Shown here piece after piece: positions 36,379 to 45,520 of a stretch of 64,000 nucleotides of DNA. The translations under genes and the position numbers were made by a program. Where the stretch lies: NCBI RefSeq assembly GCF_000165125.1, contig NZ_AEIU01000052.1, forward strand, positions 1 through 64,000, given 5' to 3'. The notes beneath the pieces were generated by a model. That model did not search any database. It had not been told where the DNA came from and saw only the letters and a program-made list of their open reading frames with translations. Every line of letters starts with the position of its first letter. Position 1 is the stretch's first letter. Source of the stretch: Vibrio caribbeanicus ATCC BAA-2122. Its GTDB lineage: Bacteria > Pseudomonadota > Gammaproteobacteria > Enterobacterales > Vibrionaceae.

Positions 36379-36390
36379 GGTATTAATACC
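36379..36390. promoter_or_regulatory. Candidate operator of the GntR (FCD) regulator
   Basis: GGTATTAATACC is a perfect 12-bp palindrome about 235 bases upstream of the gntR start; FCD-type regulators commonly bind TGGT-N-ACCA palindromes. The 36145-36590 gap contains no gene. The minus-strand promoter should lie between this site and 36144; a TATAAA near 36354 is a possible -10, without a clear -35. Confidence 0.45.
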
Positions 36391-36590
36391 AATTTAAGGG
36401 TTTTGAAGTGATTTTCTGTAGATCTCTATTGAGTATAAGCTCTAATTTTTTGTGTTGTATTGGTGCGAATTTGTTGATTATCTAGCATTCTTAAAAACGC
36501 GTCTTTTTTTATCTAACTGGCTGATTTAGAGTACGCCTATCGATAAATTACTCATGATTTTAAACAACACAAAATGGAGAGGAAATAGGC

Positions 36591-36977
36591 ATGATTAGCG
36601 TATTTTATATTGTTTTTTGTAGTGCCGTATTAATGTGGCTTTCATTTGAGGTCATTAAACAAAGGCGAAAGTCTAAAGTGAAGTATTCGGACGGGGGTGA
36701 AGAGGCCCTGATAAGAGCAAGAAGTGCTCACAGTAATGCAATTGAATACATGCCTATTACTATGCTAATGCTGGTACTTGCGGAGTATAACGGCGCCTAC
36801 TTATGGACGATTCATTTATGTGGTTTAGTTTTTATCGTTGGTAGAATATGCCATGGGCGTTCGATTTTATCTGACACGTTAACTGGACGCCGATTTGGTA
36901 TGTATTGTACCTTTTCAGTAATGCAAGCCTTAATGGTAATTAACGTGATTTGCTTACCTTGGCAAAACTTTTTCTGA
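36591..36977 (+). CDS. MAPEG family membrane protein (YecN-like)
   Basis: A 128-residue protein with four predicted spans. RARSAHSNAIEYMPITMLMLVLAEYNG is the MAPEG signature (E. coli YecN has IRIHGNAVEYIPIAIVLM at the same place), followed by LCGLVFIVGRICHG. MAPEG proteins are small trimeric membrane enzymes, some with glutathione transferase activity; substrate unknown here. A GGAGAGGAAAT ribosome binding site precedes the ATG. Monocistronic, upstream of a tetR gene. Confidence 0.87.
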   Translation: MISVFYIVFCSAVLMWLSFEVIKQRRKSKVKYSDGGEEALIRARSAHSNAIEYMPITMLMLVLAEYNGAYLWTIHLCGLVFIVGRICHGRSILSDTLTGRRFGMYCTFSVMQALMVINVICLPWQNFF

Positions 36978-37095
36978 GTTTGCTTAAACTTGGGTGTGAC
37001 TTTGAGGGCTGTGTTTTTAACAAAAATTTGATCACACAGCTTCAAAAATAGTACGACTGTGCTAAATTGACAGAGTCAATACAGAGATTTGTTAT

Positions 37096-37686
37096 ATGAG
37101 TAAAGGCAAAGCAACTCGAGAGAGTATTTTGAGTAAAGCGTTTGTACTGGCTAGCGAAAATGGTCTAGATAGTCTGACTATTGGTGAGCTGGCAAAGTAT
37201 TGTGGGATGTCTAAAAGTGGCTTGTTTGCCCACTTTAATTCCAAAGAAAACCTGCAAATTTCCGTATTAGAGCATGCTAATCAGGTTTTTACTCAAAGAG
37301 TGGTTACTCCAGCGAGGGAACTTGGCGCTGGGAGCGCAGAGAAAAAAATACGATTTTTATTAGAAAGTTGGTTGGGCTGGAATCACTCATTTCAGGGGAG
37401 CTGTATGTTCTTGGATGCTTGGAAAGAGTGCAATTCTGAAACGCCCCTAATCCAAGGTGCACTAAAGCGTACCATTACTTCGTGGATAGACTACCTGAGC
37501 ATTCAGATTGAGAAAGGTGCAGAGAGCGGCGAATTTCAATCTAGCCTAAATTCCAGGCAGGCCGCTTTTGAGCTTTATGGTATGTACCTAAGCGCACATT
37601 TATTTTATTCCGCTTATGGTGAAGAGGTAAGTAGCGAGCACTTTTGGACAGGAGTCGATCGGCTTTTAGTCAGTTGGCAGAATTGA
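37096..37686 (+). CDS. TetR-family transcriptional regulator
   Basis: A 196-residue TetR protein. The N-terminal helix-turn-helix (about 8-55: RESILSKAFVLASENGLDSLTIGELAKYCGMSKSGLFAHF) is followed by a ligand domain with SCMFLDAWKECNSETP, the pattern of TetR proteins next to hydrolases. It precedes an alpha/beta hydrolase by 77 bases on the same strand, so both are probably one unit, and the hydrolase is the likely target. Inducer unknown. Confidence 0.88.
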   Translation: MSKGKATRESILSKAFVLASENGLDSLTIGELAKYCGMSKSGLFAHFNSKENLQISVLEHANQVFTQRVVTPARELGAGSAEKKIRFLLESWLGWNHSFQGSCMFLDAWKECNSETPLIQGALKRTITSWIDYLSIQIEKGAESGEFQSSLNSRQAAFELYGMYLSAHLFYSAYGEEVSSEHFWTGVDRLLVSWQN

Positions 37687-37763
37687 ACCATGGTTCAAGT
37701 GTATCGATGAGTATTTTTTTGACGTTAAAAAGCACGGTCGTTCTATTTTTAGTTGAGGAAAGT

Positions 37764-38633
37764 ATGAGTGAAAAAATTTATTTCAGTAATCCGAAGAAGT
37801 TTAGTGTTAAAAGAAGCGCGGTGAACCTTATTACACGCCTGCATTATTCTATTGCGCCGAATCATGCTCGTAGGGTAGCCCGCAAGCTCTTGTTAACACC
37901 GTCAAGGATGACCGAAAAGAATGCCAAGCCGATTGGATTGGTTGTAGGGCGGGTTAATTCAAGTGAGGGGGCACTTACTACCTATAAGTTGGGTGAAGGG
38001 CCAGTATGGATAATGACACATGGTTGGTCGGGTAGCGCAAGTCAGTTTTTTCCTTTGATGGAGTATATTGCCAGTCAAGGTTATACCGCTCTTGCTTATG
38101 ATCATCCTGCTCATGGTAACAGCGGGGGCTTATACGGGCATATGCCAGCTTTTATTATTGGTTTAGAGGCTGTTTTGGATAGTGTTGATGAAGTGGCAGG
38201 CTTAGTCGGGCACAGTATGGGTACTGCTGCAGCGTTAGAATGCCATCATATTAAGTTGGTTGATAAGCCATTTTTATTGATTGCACCTGTCCTTAATTAT
38301 GTTGAAAACCTGCTTTCTAGTGTTGCTCGTTCAGGCTATTCACTGAAACTATTTAATTCTGTCGTTAATGAGATCGCCGACCAATATCGATATCCAGTCC
38401 AAGCAGTCGATCCTTTCGCGAAGCTAGGTCAGCGAAATGCTAAGACCATTATTGTTCATGATGAAAATGACAAATTCGCCAACTATTCTATTTCTCACAA
38501 GGCCTCGCTGCAAATGGAGCGAGTATGTTTAGTCACGACTCAGGGCCAAGGACATGGAAGAATTATGAAAAGTGCGCCAGTTAAAGAAAGTTTCGACCAA
38601 TTGACGGTAGCTCAAGCAAATATTGATGACTAA
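37764..38633 (+). CDS. Alpha/beta hydrolase
   Basis: A 289-residue alpha/beta hydrolase from the ATG at 37764, which has GAGGA 6 bases upstream; a longer frame from 37644 overlaps tetR and is rejected. Nucleophile elbow VGHSMGT with S151, oxyanion region THGWSGSASQFFPLMEYI, acid candidate HDENDKFANY and catalytic histidine in GQGHGRI. It probably hydrolyses a carboxylic ester or related bond; the substrate is unknown. No signal peptide, so cytoplasmic. Follows the tetR gene. Confidence 0.83.
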   Translation: MSEKIYFSNPKKFSVKRSAVNLITRLHYSIAPNHARRVARKLLLTPSRMTEKNAKPIGLVVGRVNSSEGALTTYKLGEGPVWIMTHGWSGSASQFFPLMEYIASQGYTALAYDHPAHGNSGGLYGHMPAFIIGLEAVLDSVDEVAGLVGHSMGTAAALECHHIKLVDKPFLLIAPVLNYVENLLSSVARSGYSLKLFNSVVNEIADQYRYPVQAVDPFAKLGQRNAKTIIVHDENDKFANYSISHKASLQMERVCLVTTQGQGHGRIMKSAPVKESFDQLTVAQANIDD

Positions 38634-38676
38634 TTGTATTGTTTGGTGTTTTGCTCATAATCGGCTGTTCAGCCAC

Positions 38677-38697
38677 AATGATTTATGGTAAATCATT
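38677..38697. repeat. Perfect 9-bp inverted repeat upstream of the dehydrogenase gene
   Basis: AATGATTTA, TGG, TAAATCATT. It lies 38 bases before the dehydrogenase start and has no T-run, so an operator is as likely as a terminator. Confidence 0.4.
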
Positions 38698-38734
38698 GAA
38701 AGTTAAAATATCTTAATCAGGTTAGGTTGAATGT

Positions 38735-40165
38735 ATGAAAGCGATAGTTAACCGCACTCTCACTGCAATTCTCCAAGAGAGTGAGCAGGCAAGTGGTATT
38801 CGGGTCGATAACCCGGCAACAGGAGAATGCTTGGGCTTTGTGCCCACGTTATCAACTACCCAAATTTACCAAGTGATTGAGCAGTCTCACCAAGGTCAAA
38901 CTGAGTGGAACGCAAAGCCAATCAAAGAGCGCTGTGGAATCTTAAAAAAATGGCACCAATTGGTCATAGAGAACCAAGAAGATTTAAGCCGATTGATTAC
39001 CCTTGAGCAAGGAAAACCATTATCAGCGGCACAAGCGGAGGTTCTCTATGGGGCAAGCTTTATCGAGTGGTTTGCCGAAGAAGCTCGACGAACCTATGGA
39101 GAAACAATTCCTTCGCCTAATGGTGATAGGCAACTGATGACTATTCGACAGCCCATTGGTGTGGCAAGTGCAATTACTCCCTGGAATTTTCCGCTGGCGA
39201 TGATTGCTCGCAAAGCAGCGCCTGCATTAGCCGCGGGATGTAGTTTTATCGTCAAGCCTGCTGAAAAAACTCCGCTCTCTGCTTACGCACTTGCTGAGCT
39301 TGCTTATCAGGCAGGGGTACCAAAAGACGTCTTGCAAGTCGTATTAGCAATCGAACCAGAGGAAGTGGGCAAAGTGTTCACCTCACACCCATTAGTGCGG
39401 AAATTATCGTTTACTGGTTCTACTCGAGTTGGCAAACTTTTGATGGAGCAATCTGCGAAAGATGTGAAGCGTACTTCGATGGAGCTGGGGGGTAATGCTC
39501 CATTTATCGTTTTTGAGGATGCTGATATTGACTTGGCGGTAGAAGGTGCGGTTGCTTCGAAGTTTCGCAATTCAGGACAAGCATGTATTTGCTCTAACCG
39601 ATTCTACGTTCATTCTCAGGTCTATGATGAATTTATTGCTAAATTTTCCGCTAGGGTGGCCACGCTCAAAGTTGGCAATGGACTCGATAAGGATGTCGTC
39701 ATTGGGCCACTTATTAGTCTAGAGGCCAAGCGTAATATCGAGCAGCTAGTCGATGGTGCAATCGCTCAAGGTGCGAAGCGAGTTAACGCACCTGAGAATC
39801 TCGACGGTTGTTTTATGTCTCCTGTCATTTTAGAAGACGTAAAACATGATATGGATATCAATCGACATGAGATTTTTGGTCCGGTCGCCCCGATTATACG
39901 TTTTGATAGCGAAGAGCAAGTGTTAAAGATGGCCAATGATACCGTCTACGGTTTGGCTTGTTATTTCTATACCGAAAACATAAATCGTGTTTGGCGTATG
40001 TCGGAAAGGTTGGACTATGGAATGGTGGGTATTAATGAAGCAACTATATCCACAGAAGTTGCGCCTTTTGGCGGCGTGAAACACTCTGGTATCGGCAAAG
40101 AGGGTGCGAAGCAAGGTATCGATGAGTATATGAATATTAAATACCTATGCCTAGGCCGACGCTAG
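38735..40165 (+). CDS. NAD(P)-dependent semialdehyde dehydrogenase (GabD-like)
   Basis: A 476-residue aldehyde dehydrogenase of the succinate-semialdehyde type. Motifs: SAITPWNFPLAMIARKAAPAL, VKPAEKTP, FTGSTRVGK, general base E250 in MELGGNAPF, nucleophile C284 in GQACICSNRF, and EIFGPVAPI. It oxidises a semialdehyde to the acid, probably succinate semialdehyde, or alpha-ketoglutarate semialdehyde which uses the same subfamily. It converges with a DapA-family gene across a shared terminator. A gene symbol is withheld because GabD, YneI and KGSADH types cannot be separated by eye. Confidence 0.88.
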   Translation: MKAIVNRTLTAILQESEQASGIRVDNPATGECLGFVPTLSTTQIYQVIEQSHQGQTEWNAKPIKERCGILKKWHQLVIENQEDLSRLITLEQGKPLSAAQAEVLYGASFIEWFAEEARRTYGETIPSPNGDRQLMTIRQPIGVASAITPWNFPLAMIARKAAPALAAGCSFIVKPAEKTPLSAYALAELAYQAGVPKDVLQVVLAIEPEEVGKVFTSHPLVRKLSFTGSTRVGKLLMEQSAKDVKRTSMELGGNAPFIVFEDADIDLAVEGAVASKFRNSGQACICSNRFYVHSQVYDEFIAKFSARVATLKVGNGLDKDVVIGPLISLEAKRNIEQLVDGAIAQGAKRVNAPENLDGCFMSPVILEDVKHDMDINRHEIFGPVAPIIRFDSEEQVLKMANDTVYGLACYFYTENINRVWRMSERLDYGMVGINEATISTEVAPFGGVKHSGIGKEGAKQGIDEYMNIKYLCLGRR

Positions 40166-40184
40166 TTTGTGCAACAAACAATAA

Positions 40185-40216
40185 AATAAACCCAGAGTGA
40201 TAAATCTGGGTTTATT
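40185..40216. terminator. Bidirectional terminator between convergent genes
   Basis: Perfect 12-bp stem AATAAACCCAGA (40185-40196) / TCTGGGTTTATT (40205-40216) with an 8-base loop. Confidence 0.85.
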
Positions 40217-40272
40217 GTTAATTTGTAAAAGCGCCTATTCGATATTCAATGGTATCAAAGACTCTTTTTTCG

Positions 40273-41151
40273 CTAGTTATTGCTATCCATCAAAGATTTG
40301 AGCAATTCAATTTCTTTATCCGTAGCACCTCTCAATGGACGGCGCGGTAAACCAGCAGAAATGCCTTTTAGTGCCAACCCCGCTTTAATGGCTTTCGGTA
40401 TACCTCCAGAAACAATAAAACGTAACATCGGGAGCTGCTGATAAAATATTTCTCTTGCTTCATCAAGCTTACCGGTAGCAATACTCTGGTAAAGTTCTTT
40501 GGGCTGCTTATCAATGAGATTGGGGGCCGCTGTGCACCAACCTGAAGCACCGGCACAAAGTGCCTCTAGGGCTAATGGGTTACTACCATTAAAGAAGGGC
40601 AGCTCACCGGAACTCAGAGTAAACAATTTGTGCATTCGTTGAATATCGCCGCTGCTTTCCTTCACCATAGTGACGTTGTCTATTTCATTAAACATCCGCA
40701 CCAGCAATTCGGGAGACATATCAATGCCGCTTGTTGCCGGGTTATTGTATACCATGATAGGTAGGCTAATCGCTTCAGATATCTCTCTGTAATAATCGAA
40801 AATTTCTTGTTCTGTGAGCTTCCAATATGAAACGGGAATGATCATCACTGCGTCCGCGCCAATAGATTGTGCAAATCTCGCTTTGCTGATCGCTTGTAGT
40901 GTTGTTAACTCAGAGATACCGACAATTACAGGGACTCGTCCAGAGACAGTTTTAACTGTAAAGTCAGCGACTTGACGCCATTCTTCTAAGCTTAAATAAG
41001 CGCTTTCTCCTGTGCTGCCAAGTGGAGCGATAGCGTCACTTCCATTTTGAAGAAGAAGTTCCAGTGTTTCACCAAGCACATCAAAATTAATGCTGCGCTC
41101 ATCAGCGCTAAATGGGGTAATGGGATAAGAAATAATACCAGATAGTTTCAC
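40273..41151 (-). CDS. DapA-family lyase / dihydrodipicolinate synthase-like
   Basis: A 292-residue class I TIM-barrel lyase. Schiff-base lysine K164 in MVKESSGD, proton-shuttling Y135 in VYNNPAT, and the pyruvate-binding GSTGE (45-49). Members include DapA, NanA, KdgD, KDA dehydratases and pyrroline-hydroxy-carboxylate deaminase. Genes for lysine synthesis are absent, so this is a catabolic member. It forms an operon with the class II aldolase (11 bases between them). Exact reaction unknown. Confidence 0.87.
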   Translation of the reverse strand: MKLSGIISYPITPFSADERSINFDVLGETLELLLQNGSDAIAPLGSTGESAYLSLEEWRQVADFTVKTVSGRVPVIVGISELTTLQAISKARFAQSIGADAVMIIPVSYWKLTEQEIFDYYREISEAISLPIMVYNNPATSGIDMSPELLVRMFNEIDNVTMVKESSGDIQRMHKLFTLSSGELPFFNGSNPLALEALCAGASGWCTAAPNLIDKQPKELYQSIATGKLDEAREIFYQQLPMLRFIVSGGIPKAIKAGLALKGISAGLPRRPLRGATDKEIELLKSLMDSNN

Positions 41152-41161
41152 GTTGTTGTCC

Positions 41162-41938
41162 TTATATACAGTCGGGGTGCGTTTTCAGTACTTGTCTTAC
41201 GTAGTAGGCAAAATTCACTTTGTTTCGTTTGTCAGTGGATACCCAGTCATGAGCTTCATTGGCGAGAGCTGGTGGGATTTGTTGGATCTGTCCTGCTGCC
41301 ATCGCAAGCAGTTGCAGTTTTGCAGCTCGTTCAATCAAAATGGCGAGATTGCATGCTTCTTCAATCGTTTTTCCTGTTACCAACTGACCATGGTGAGCGA
41401 GCAAAATGGCCCGATTGTTTCCCAGTGCGTTCGAAATCAGCACGCCTTCTTCGTTACCCACAGGGACACCCGGCCAATCACCGAGAAAGGCACAATCATT
41501 GTAGAGACCACACGTATCCATGTGAGATACCGTTAATGGGACTCTAAGCATGGAGAGTGCCGCAACATAAGTTGGGTGGGTGTGAATGATGCAATTCACT
41601 TCGGGGTGCTCTTTATATACCCAGGTATGAAAGCGATTGGCAGGGTTGGCCATACCCTTCTGATCCAAGGGTTCAAGGTCCTGGTCTACTTCGAGAAGGT
41701 TATCAGCAGTAATTTCATCAAAACCTAAGCCAAATCTCTGGGTTATGAAGGTGTTAGGCTTATCTGAGCGACAAGTGATTTGGCCCGCCAGTCCTGAATC
41801 ATGCCCTTTTGTGAATAAAATTCGGCAGGTTAGTGCTAGCTTCTGCCTATCGGTTAAATTGAGATCAGGGATGGTGGCTTTCATGCTGTTCTGTGCCATT
41901 TCCATCAGGGCTTGTTTACTGAATGTATCGGTCTTCAT
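41162..41938 (-). CDS. Class II aldolase/adducin family protein
   Basis: A 258-residue zinc enzyme of the class II aldolase fold. The start ATG at 41938 has GGAGGAAAG upstream; a longer reading from 41953 is rejected because it swallows that site. Zinc ligands: HTHPTY and LAHHGQLV, plus a catalytic E in the KGHDSGLAGQ region. TKGHDSGLAGQITCRSDKPNTFITQRFG is typical of the aldolase-II proteins linked to oxidised sugar acids, not of fuculose aldolase. Substrate unknown. Co-directional with the DapA-family gene and divergent from a MocR regulator. Confidence 0.85.
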   Translation of the reverse strand: MKTDTFSKQALMEMAQNSMKATIPDLNLTDRQKLALTCRILFTKGHDSGLAGQITCRSDKPNTFITQRFGLGFDEITADNLLEVDQDLEPLDQKGMANPANRFHTWVYKEHPEVNCIIHTHPTYVAALSMLRVPLTVSHMDTCGLYNDCAFLGDWPGVPVGNEEGVLISNALGNNRAILLAHHGQLVTGKTIEEACNLAILIERAAKLQLLAMAAGQIQQIPPALANEAHDWVSTDKRNKVNFAYYVRQVLKTHPDCI

Positions 41939-42041
41939 TATCTTTCCTCCCAAGACTATTGCGTCTCCTAAATTTCACTCTCATAATATGTTTTTTCTGG
42001 ACCCTTAATAACAGCCAGATTATCTTTCTTTACTGGTCCAG

Positions 42042-43526
42042 ATGGAGGTGTGTGTGTTACGTCCTTGGCAGACTAAAATTTGGCTCTCGCGTAAAAATGG
42101 AGAGTCTATTTATACAACGCTGAGTAATCAGATAGCAGAGGACATTTGTTCTGGGCGTTTAGCTCCCGGTCATATGATGCCCGGCTCTAGGTCGTTGGCA
42201 CTCCAATTAGGGATTAACCGTAAAACAGTTCAGCAGGTGTATGAGGAACTCGAGTCACAAGGTTGGTTGGTTTCTAAACCACGCCAAGGCACATATGTAG
42301 CGGACATGTTGCCTGAGCTGTCTTTGTCATGTGAGAACCAAGAATTAGTGGGCCGCGCACAAGGAGCTCCCTCGGCAGGATGCTCGTTCGAAGCCAAACT
42401 ACTTTCCTCCCATCATATTATGGGGTCCAGTACTATTAATGATGGTGTTCCTGATACAAGGCTGATTCCATTTGAATTGTTGTCTCGTGCTTTTCGCAGA
42501 GCAATAGTACAAACTAGCAGACAACCTTATTTTGGCTACGGTGATCCTAAGGGCACAGAAGCATTGCGTCAGTCACTCCAGCGTATGCTTAATATGGATA
42601 GATTTATGAATGTCACCACAGACCAAATATGCGTTGTCCGCGGCAGTCAAATGGGAATTTATCTCTCATCTAAGGTATTGGATCCGGCAAAAGGGGTCTT
42701 GGTGGTTGAGTGTCTCTCTTATTCGCCAGCAGTTTCTGCATTTGAATCCAATGGATTTAACGTGGTTCGATGTCGACAAGATGAGAGAGGGCTGGATGTA
42801 GAAGATTTGGAAAAGATCCTGTCTTGCTACCAGGTGGCAGGTGTCTATACAACACCACATCATCAGTATCCAACGACAGTTAGTCTATCTATGGACAGGC
42901 GTCTTAAACTCTTGCAGCTTTCTAAAATTCACGGATTTGCCGTATTGGAAGACGATTACGATCATGAATTTCATTATGAGAGTCGACCCATTCCACCGCT
43001 AGCCAGTCTTCCAAATAGTGAAAACGTGGTTCATATCGGGTCGTTATCAAAGGTTTTTGTCCCAGGTTTGAGGCTTGGATACGTGGTGGCAAATTCGGTA
43101 TTTATCAACCGTATTGCTGAGGAAATTACTCTGATTGATAGACAAGGTAGTACGGTGACTGAGCTCGCTGTCGCGGATCTGATGCAATCGGGGGATGTCA
43201 AAAAACACATACGCAAAGTTCGCAAGATATACCAAGTTCGCCGAGACCACGCTGCGAGTGAATTACAGCGTATTTTCAGCGATAAAGTTTCGTTTTGTCT
43301 GCCGCCGGGGGGGCTAGCACTTTGGATCGATATTTCGCAATTATTGATAGCCGCTGGTAGTAATAATTCAGAGCACCTTTTGTCACACTTGCCGGTTTTG
43401 TCAGGCAGTAAATTGTTCACTAGTGCAGAGTCGATATTCCCTACGCATGTACGGTTTGGCTTTGGCGCATTGACTGAGTCTGAAATTACTCTCGCGCTGG
43501 AGCAGTTTGCTGAACAACTGATGTAA
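42042..43526 (+). CDS. MocR/PdxR-type regulator (GntR DNA-binding domain fused to aminotransferase domain)
   Basis: A 494-residue protein. A GntR winged helix (about 22-90: GHMMPGSRSLALQLGINRKTVQQVYEELESQGW) is joined to a fold-type I aminotransferase domain. The PLP lysine is in GSLSKVFVPGLRLGYV, and the cofactor aspartate region in EDDYDHEFHYE. It senses an amino compound or PLP and controls the divergent aldolase-lyase pair (105 bases between starts, inference). The true start could be GTG at 42054, because GGAGG lies 5 bases before it and after the ATG. Confidence 0.9.
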   Translation: MEVCVLRPWQTKIWLSRKNGESIYTTLSNQIAEDICSGRLAPGHMMPGSRSLALQLGINRKTVQQVYEELESQGWLVSKPRQGTYVADMLPELSLSCENQELVGRAQGAPSAGCSFEAKLLSSHHIMGSSTINDGVPDTRLIPFELLSRAFRRAIVQTSRQPYFGYGDPKGTEALRQSLQRMLNMDRFMNVTTDQICVVRGSQMGIYLSSKVLDPAKGVLVVECLSYSPAVSAFESNGFNVVRCRQDERGLDVEDLEKILSCYQVAGVYTTPHHQYPTTVSLSMDRRLKLLQLSKIHGFAVLEDDYDHEFHYESRPIPPLASLPNSENVVHIGSLSKVFVPGLRLGYVVANSVFINRIAEEITLIDRQGSTVTELAVADLMQSGDVKKHIRKVRKIYQVRRDHAASELQRIFSDKVSFCLPPGGLALWIDISQLLIAAGSNNSEHLLSHLPVLSGSKLFTSAESIFPTHVRFGFGALTESEITLALEQFAEQLM

Positions 43527-43838
43527 TGATTCATTGCCGACTACGAAGTAAAAGGTTGTTTTACCTTACTTAGAATTCCTTCCTTGACTTAACCAGCGTG
43601 ACTGGATTAACCTCTGGTTTGTCAAATCTTCAATCGAGGTCCTACGCAAACATGAATAATTAAACCTGTTATCCACTTATTACTTCATTTTTTGGATTTA
43701 CAGGGTTAGTGTGCGTAGCTCAATTTCAGATATTCCTTTTAGACTTCTGTCGTTTATTCAATATCGTTTGTTTGAATTAATTTAATTGTCATCAATAACG
43801 AGCTGTCGTGTGCGCCCTCGCCATACCGGAGGCGTATT
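43527..43838. other. 312-base gap upstream of the ABC-F gene
   Basis: No gene recognised. An imperfect hairpin (about 43547-43575, GTAAAAGGTTG...TTACCTTAC) might terminate the MocR gene weakly. The rest could be the ABC-F leader; I see no upstream leader peptide with a ribosome binding site. Confidence 0.4.
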
Positions 43839-45431
43839 ATGCCAATATTACAAGCTCACAATATTAGTTATCAGTTTGAAAACGGCGAGAAGCTGTTCGA
43901 TAACTTATCCTGCTCAATGACACAGCGCCGCGTTGGACTCGTGGGGCGTAACGGCGCAGGAAAATCGATCCTTGCGTCAATCTTAAGTGGCGAGAAAACA
44001 CCATCAAGCGGAACAGTGACCCAAGCAAAATCTGTATTGGCGTACCGTCAGCAAGCCTCTGATTTGCTTGCTATGCCTCTTTCTCTGTCACAATTTTTGG
44101 GGAAGCACGACGTGCTTGAGGCTTTAAAGCGTGTTGAAGCTGGGGATTGTTCACAGTATTGCTTTGATGTTATTGGTGATCAATGGACTTTATCTAAGCA
44201 ACTCAATCAGCAATTGAAAGCACTTGGTCTACCGCAACAAGCCGACTTTCCTTGTGCTCAGCTCAGTGGGGGGCAACTTGCTCGATTGCAATTATGGAAT
44301 ATGTTTGAGAGTGATGCTGAGTTGCTGTTCCTTGACGAACCCTCGAACCACCTTGATGTTGGGGCGAAAGAATGGTTGTTGGGGTCAATGTGTGAATTTA
44401 AGGGCGCGATTTTTCTGATCAGTCATGATCGGACATTATTGCGTGAAATGGAAGAGATTTGGGAAATCTCTGAACTTGGATTGCAAGTGTTTGGTGGAAA
44501 CTATGATATTTACCATCAGCGTAAACACGCGGAAATACAAGCGGTAGAACGCCAACTCATCAGCTTTGATAAACAGAGAAAACACTTGCGGTCTCAAATT
44601 CAGTGTAATCGAGAAAAAGCAGAGCAAAGAGCTGCTCAAGGCAATAGGTTGCGGAAAGAGGGTAGTCAAGCAAAGATGATTCTTGATGGTGCAAAAAACC
44701 AAGCAGAAGCGAGCGCTTCAAAACGCAACAAAAACCAGCAACACAGACAAATGAAGCTGGATGATAAACATCAGGCGTTAATGGCAAGAAAAGAACTTCT
44801 CAAAGAGCAAAAGCTTTATCTTGAAGATGGTGCTTGTCGCTCGGGTAAAGTCATACTTTCGATTCTCAATGGTGTGTTGGCTTACGGTTATAGCAATGTG
44901 TTTTCGCTACAAGTTTATGCCAATGAAAAGGTTCATTTGGCTGGGCCTAATGGATGCGGCAAGTCGACGTTATTGAAAATGTTAGCAGGAAAAAAGTCTC
45001 TAAAGCACGGAGAATGTCGAGTGAATGCACCCTTGTGTATGCTTGATCAACACTTTGGTATGATTCAATCTGAATTATCGATGCTTGATAATCTGCTGCA
45101 ACAGTGCCGTGGGATTAAGGTAAGCGAGGCAAGAACTTTACTTGCGGGGATAGGATTTCGCCGTGATAGTGTTTTCCGGTTGGGGAGGGTGTTAAGTGGC
45201 GGAGAGAAAATGAAATTGGCGATGCTTATTGTCAGTCATCAGCCCGAGCAACCATTCCTGCTACTTGATGAACCAGATAACCACCTTGATCTTGAATCAA
45301 AAATTAGCCTAGCACAGGCGCTGCTCAAATATCGTGGTGGTTATATTCTGATAAGTCATGATCATGACTTTGTTACTGAATCTGGTGTACAGAGAACTAT
45401 GAGGCCATTTGGCCAAGAGTTGCCTTGTTAA
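43839..45431 (+). CDS. ABC-F family ATPase
   Basis: A 530-residue protein with two ABC domains and no membrane segments. First domain: GRNGAGKS, LSGGQLARLQ, LFLDEPSNHLD. Second: GPNGCGKS, LSGGEKMKLA, LLLDEPDNHLD. Between them lies a charged linker (about 235-335) with RAAQGNRLRKEGSQAK. ABC-F proteins act on the ribosome; this member resembles the Uup/YheS-like housekeeping types and shorter variants, not clearly a drug-resistance type. The second EQ2-type Walker B has DEPDNHLD with the catalytic glutamate present. A CGGAGG site precedes the ATG. Monocistronic. Confidence 0.88.
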   Translation: MPILQAHNISYQFENGEKLFDNLSCSMTQRRVGLVGRNGAGKSILASILSGEKTPSSGTVTQAKSVLAYRQQASDLLAMPLSLSQFLGKHDVLEALKRVEAGDCSQYCFDVIGDQWTLSKQLNQQLKALGLPQQADFPCAQLSGGQLARLQLWNMFESDAELLFLDEPSNHLDVGAKEWLLGSMCEFKGAIFLISHDRTLLREMEEIWEISELGLQVFGGNYDIYHQRKHAEIQAVERQLISFDKQRKHLRSQIQCNREKAEQRAAQGNRLRKEGSQAKMILDGAKNQAEASASKRNKNQQHRQMKLDDKHQALMARKELLKEQKLYLEDGACRSGKVILSILNGVLAYGYSNVFSLQVYANEKVHLAGPNGCGKSTLLKMLAGKKSLKHGECRVNAPLCMLDQHFGMIQSELSMLDNLLQQCRGIKVSEARTLLAGIGFRRDSVFRLGRVLSGGEKMKLAMLIVSHQPEQPFLLLDEPDNHLDLESKISLAQALLKYRGGYILISHDHDFVTESGVQRTMRPFGQELPC

Positions 45432-45460
45432 GTAGACTGGCTAACTCTATGACTATTTGG

Positions 45461-45495
45461 GACACACACTAGCCCTAGTTGATTTTGTGTGTCCT
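45461..45495. terminator. Possible hairpin terminator after the ABC-F gene
   Basis: Stem GGACACACA (45461-45469) / TGTGTGTCC (45487-45495) with a 17-base loop and little T-run. Weak. Confidence 0.4.
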
Positions 45496-45520
45496 TAACG
45501 GGCTCTTACAAGGTGGTGAT

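Noticed and set aside
45461-45495. Hairpin after the ABC-F gene as a strong terminator
   Set aside because: The loop is 17 bases and there is no T-run, so it is kept only as a weak candidate.
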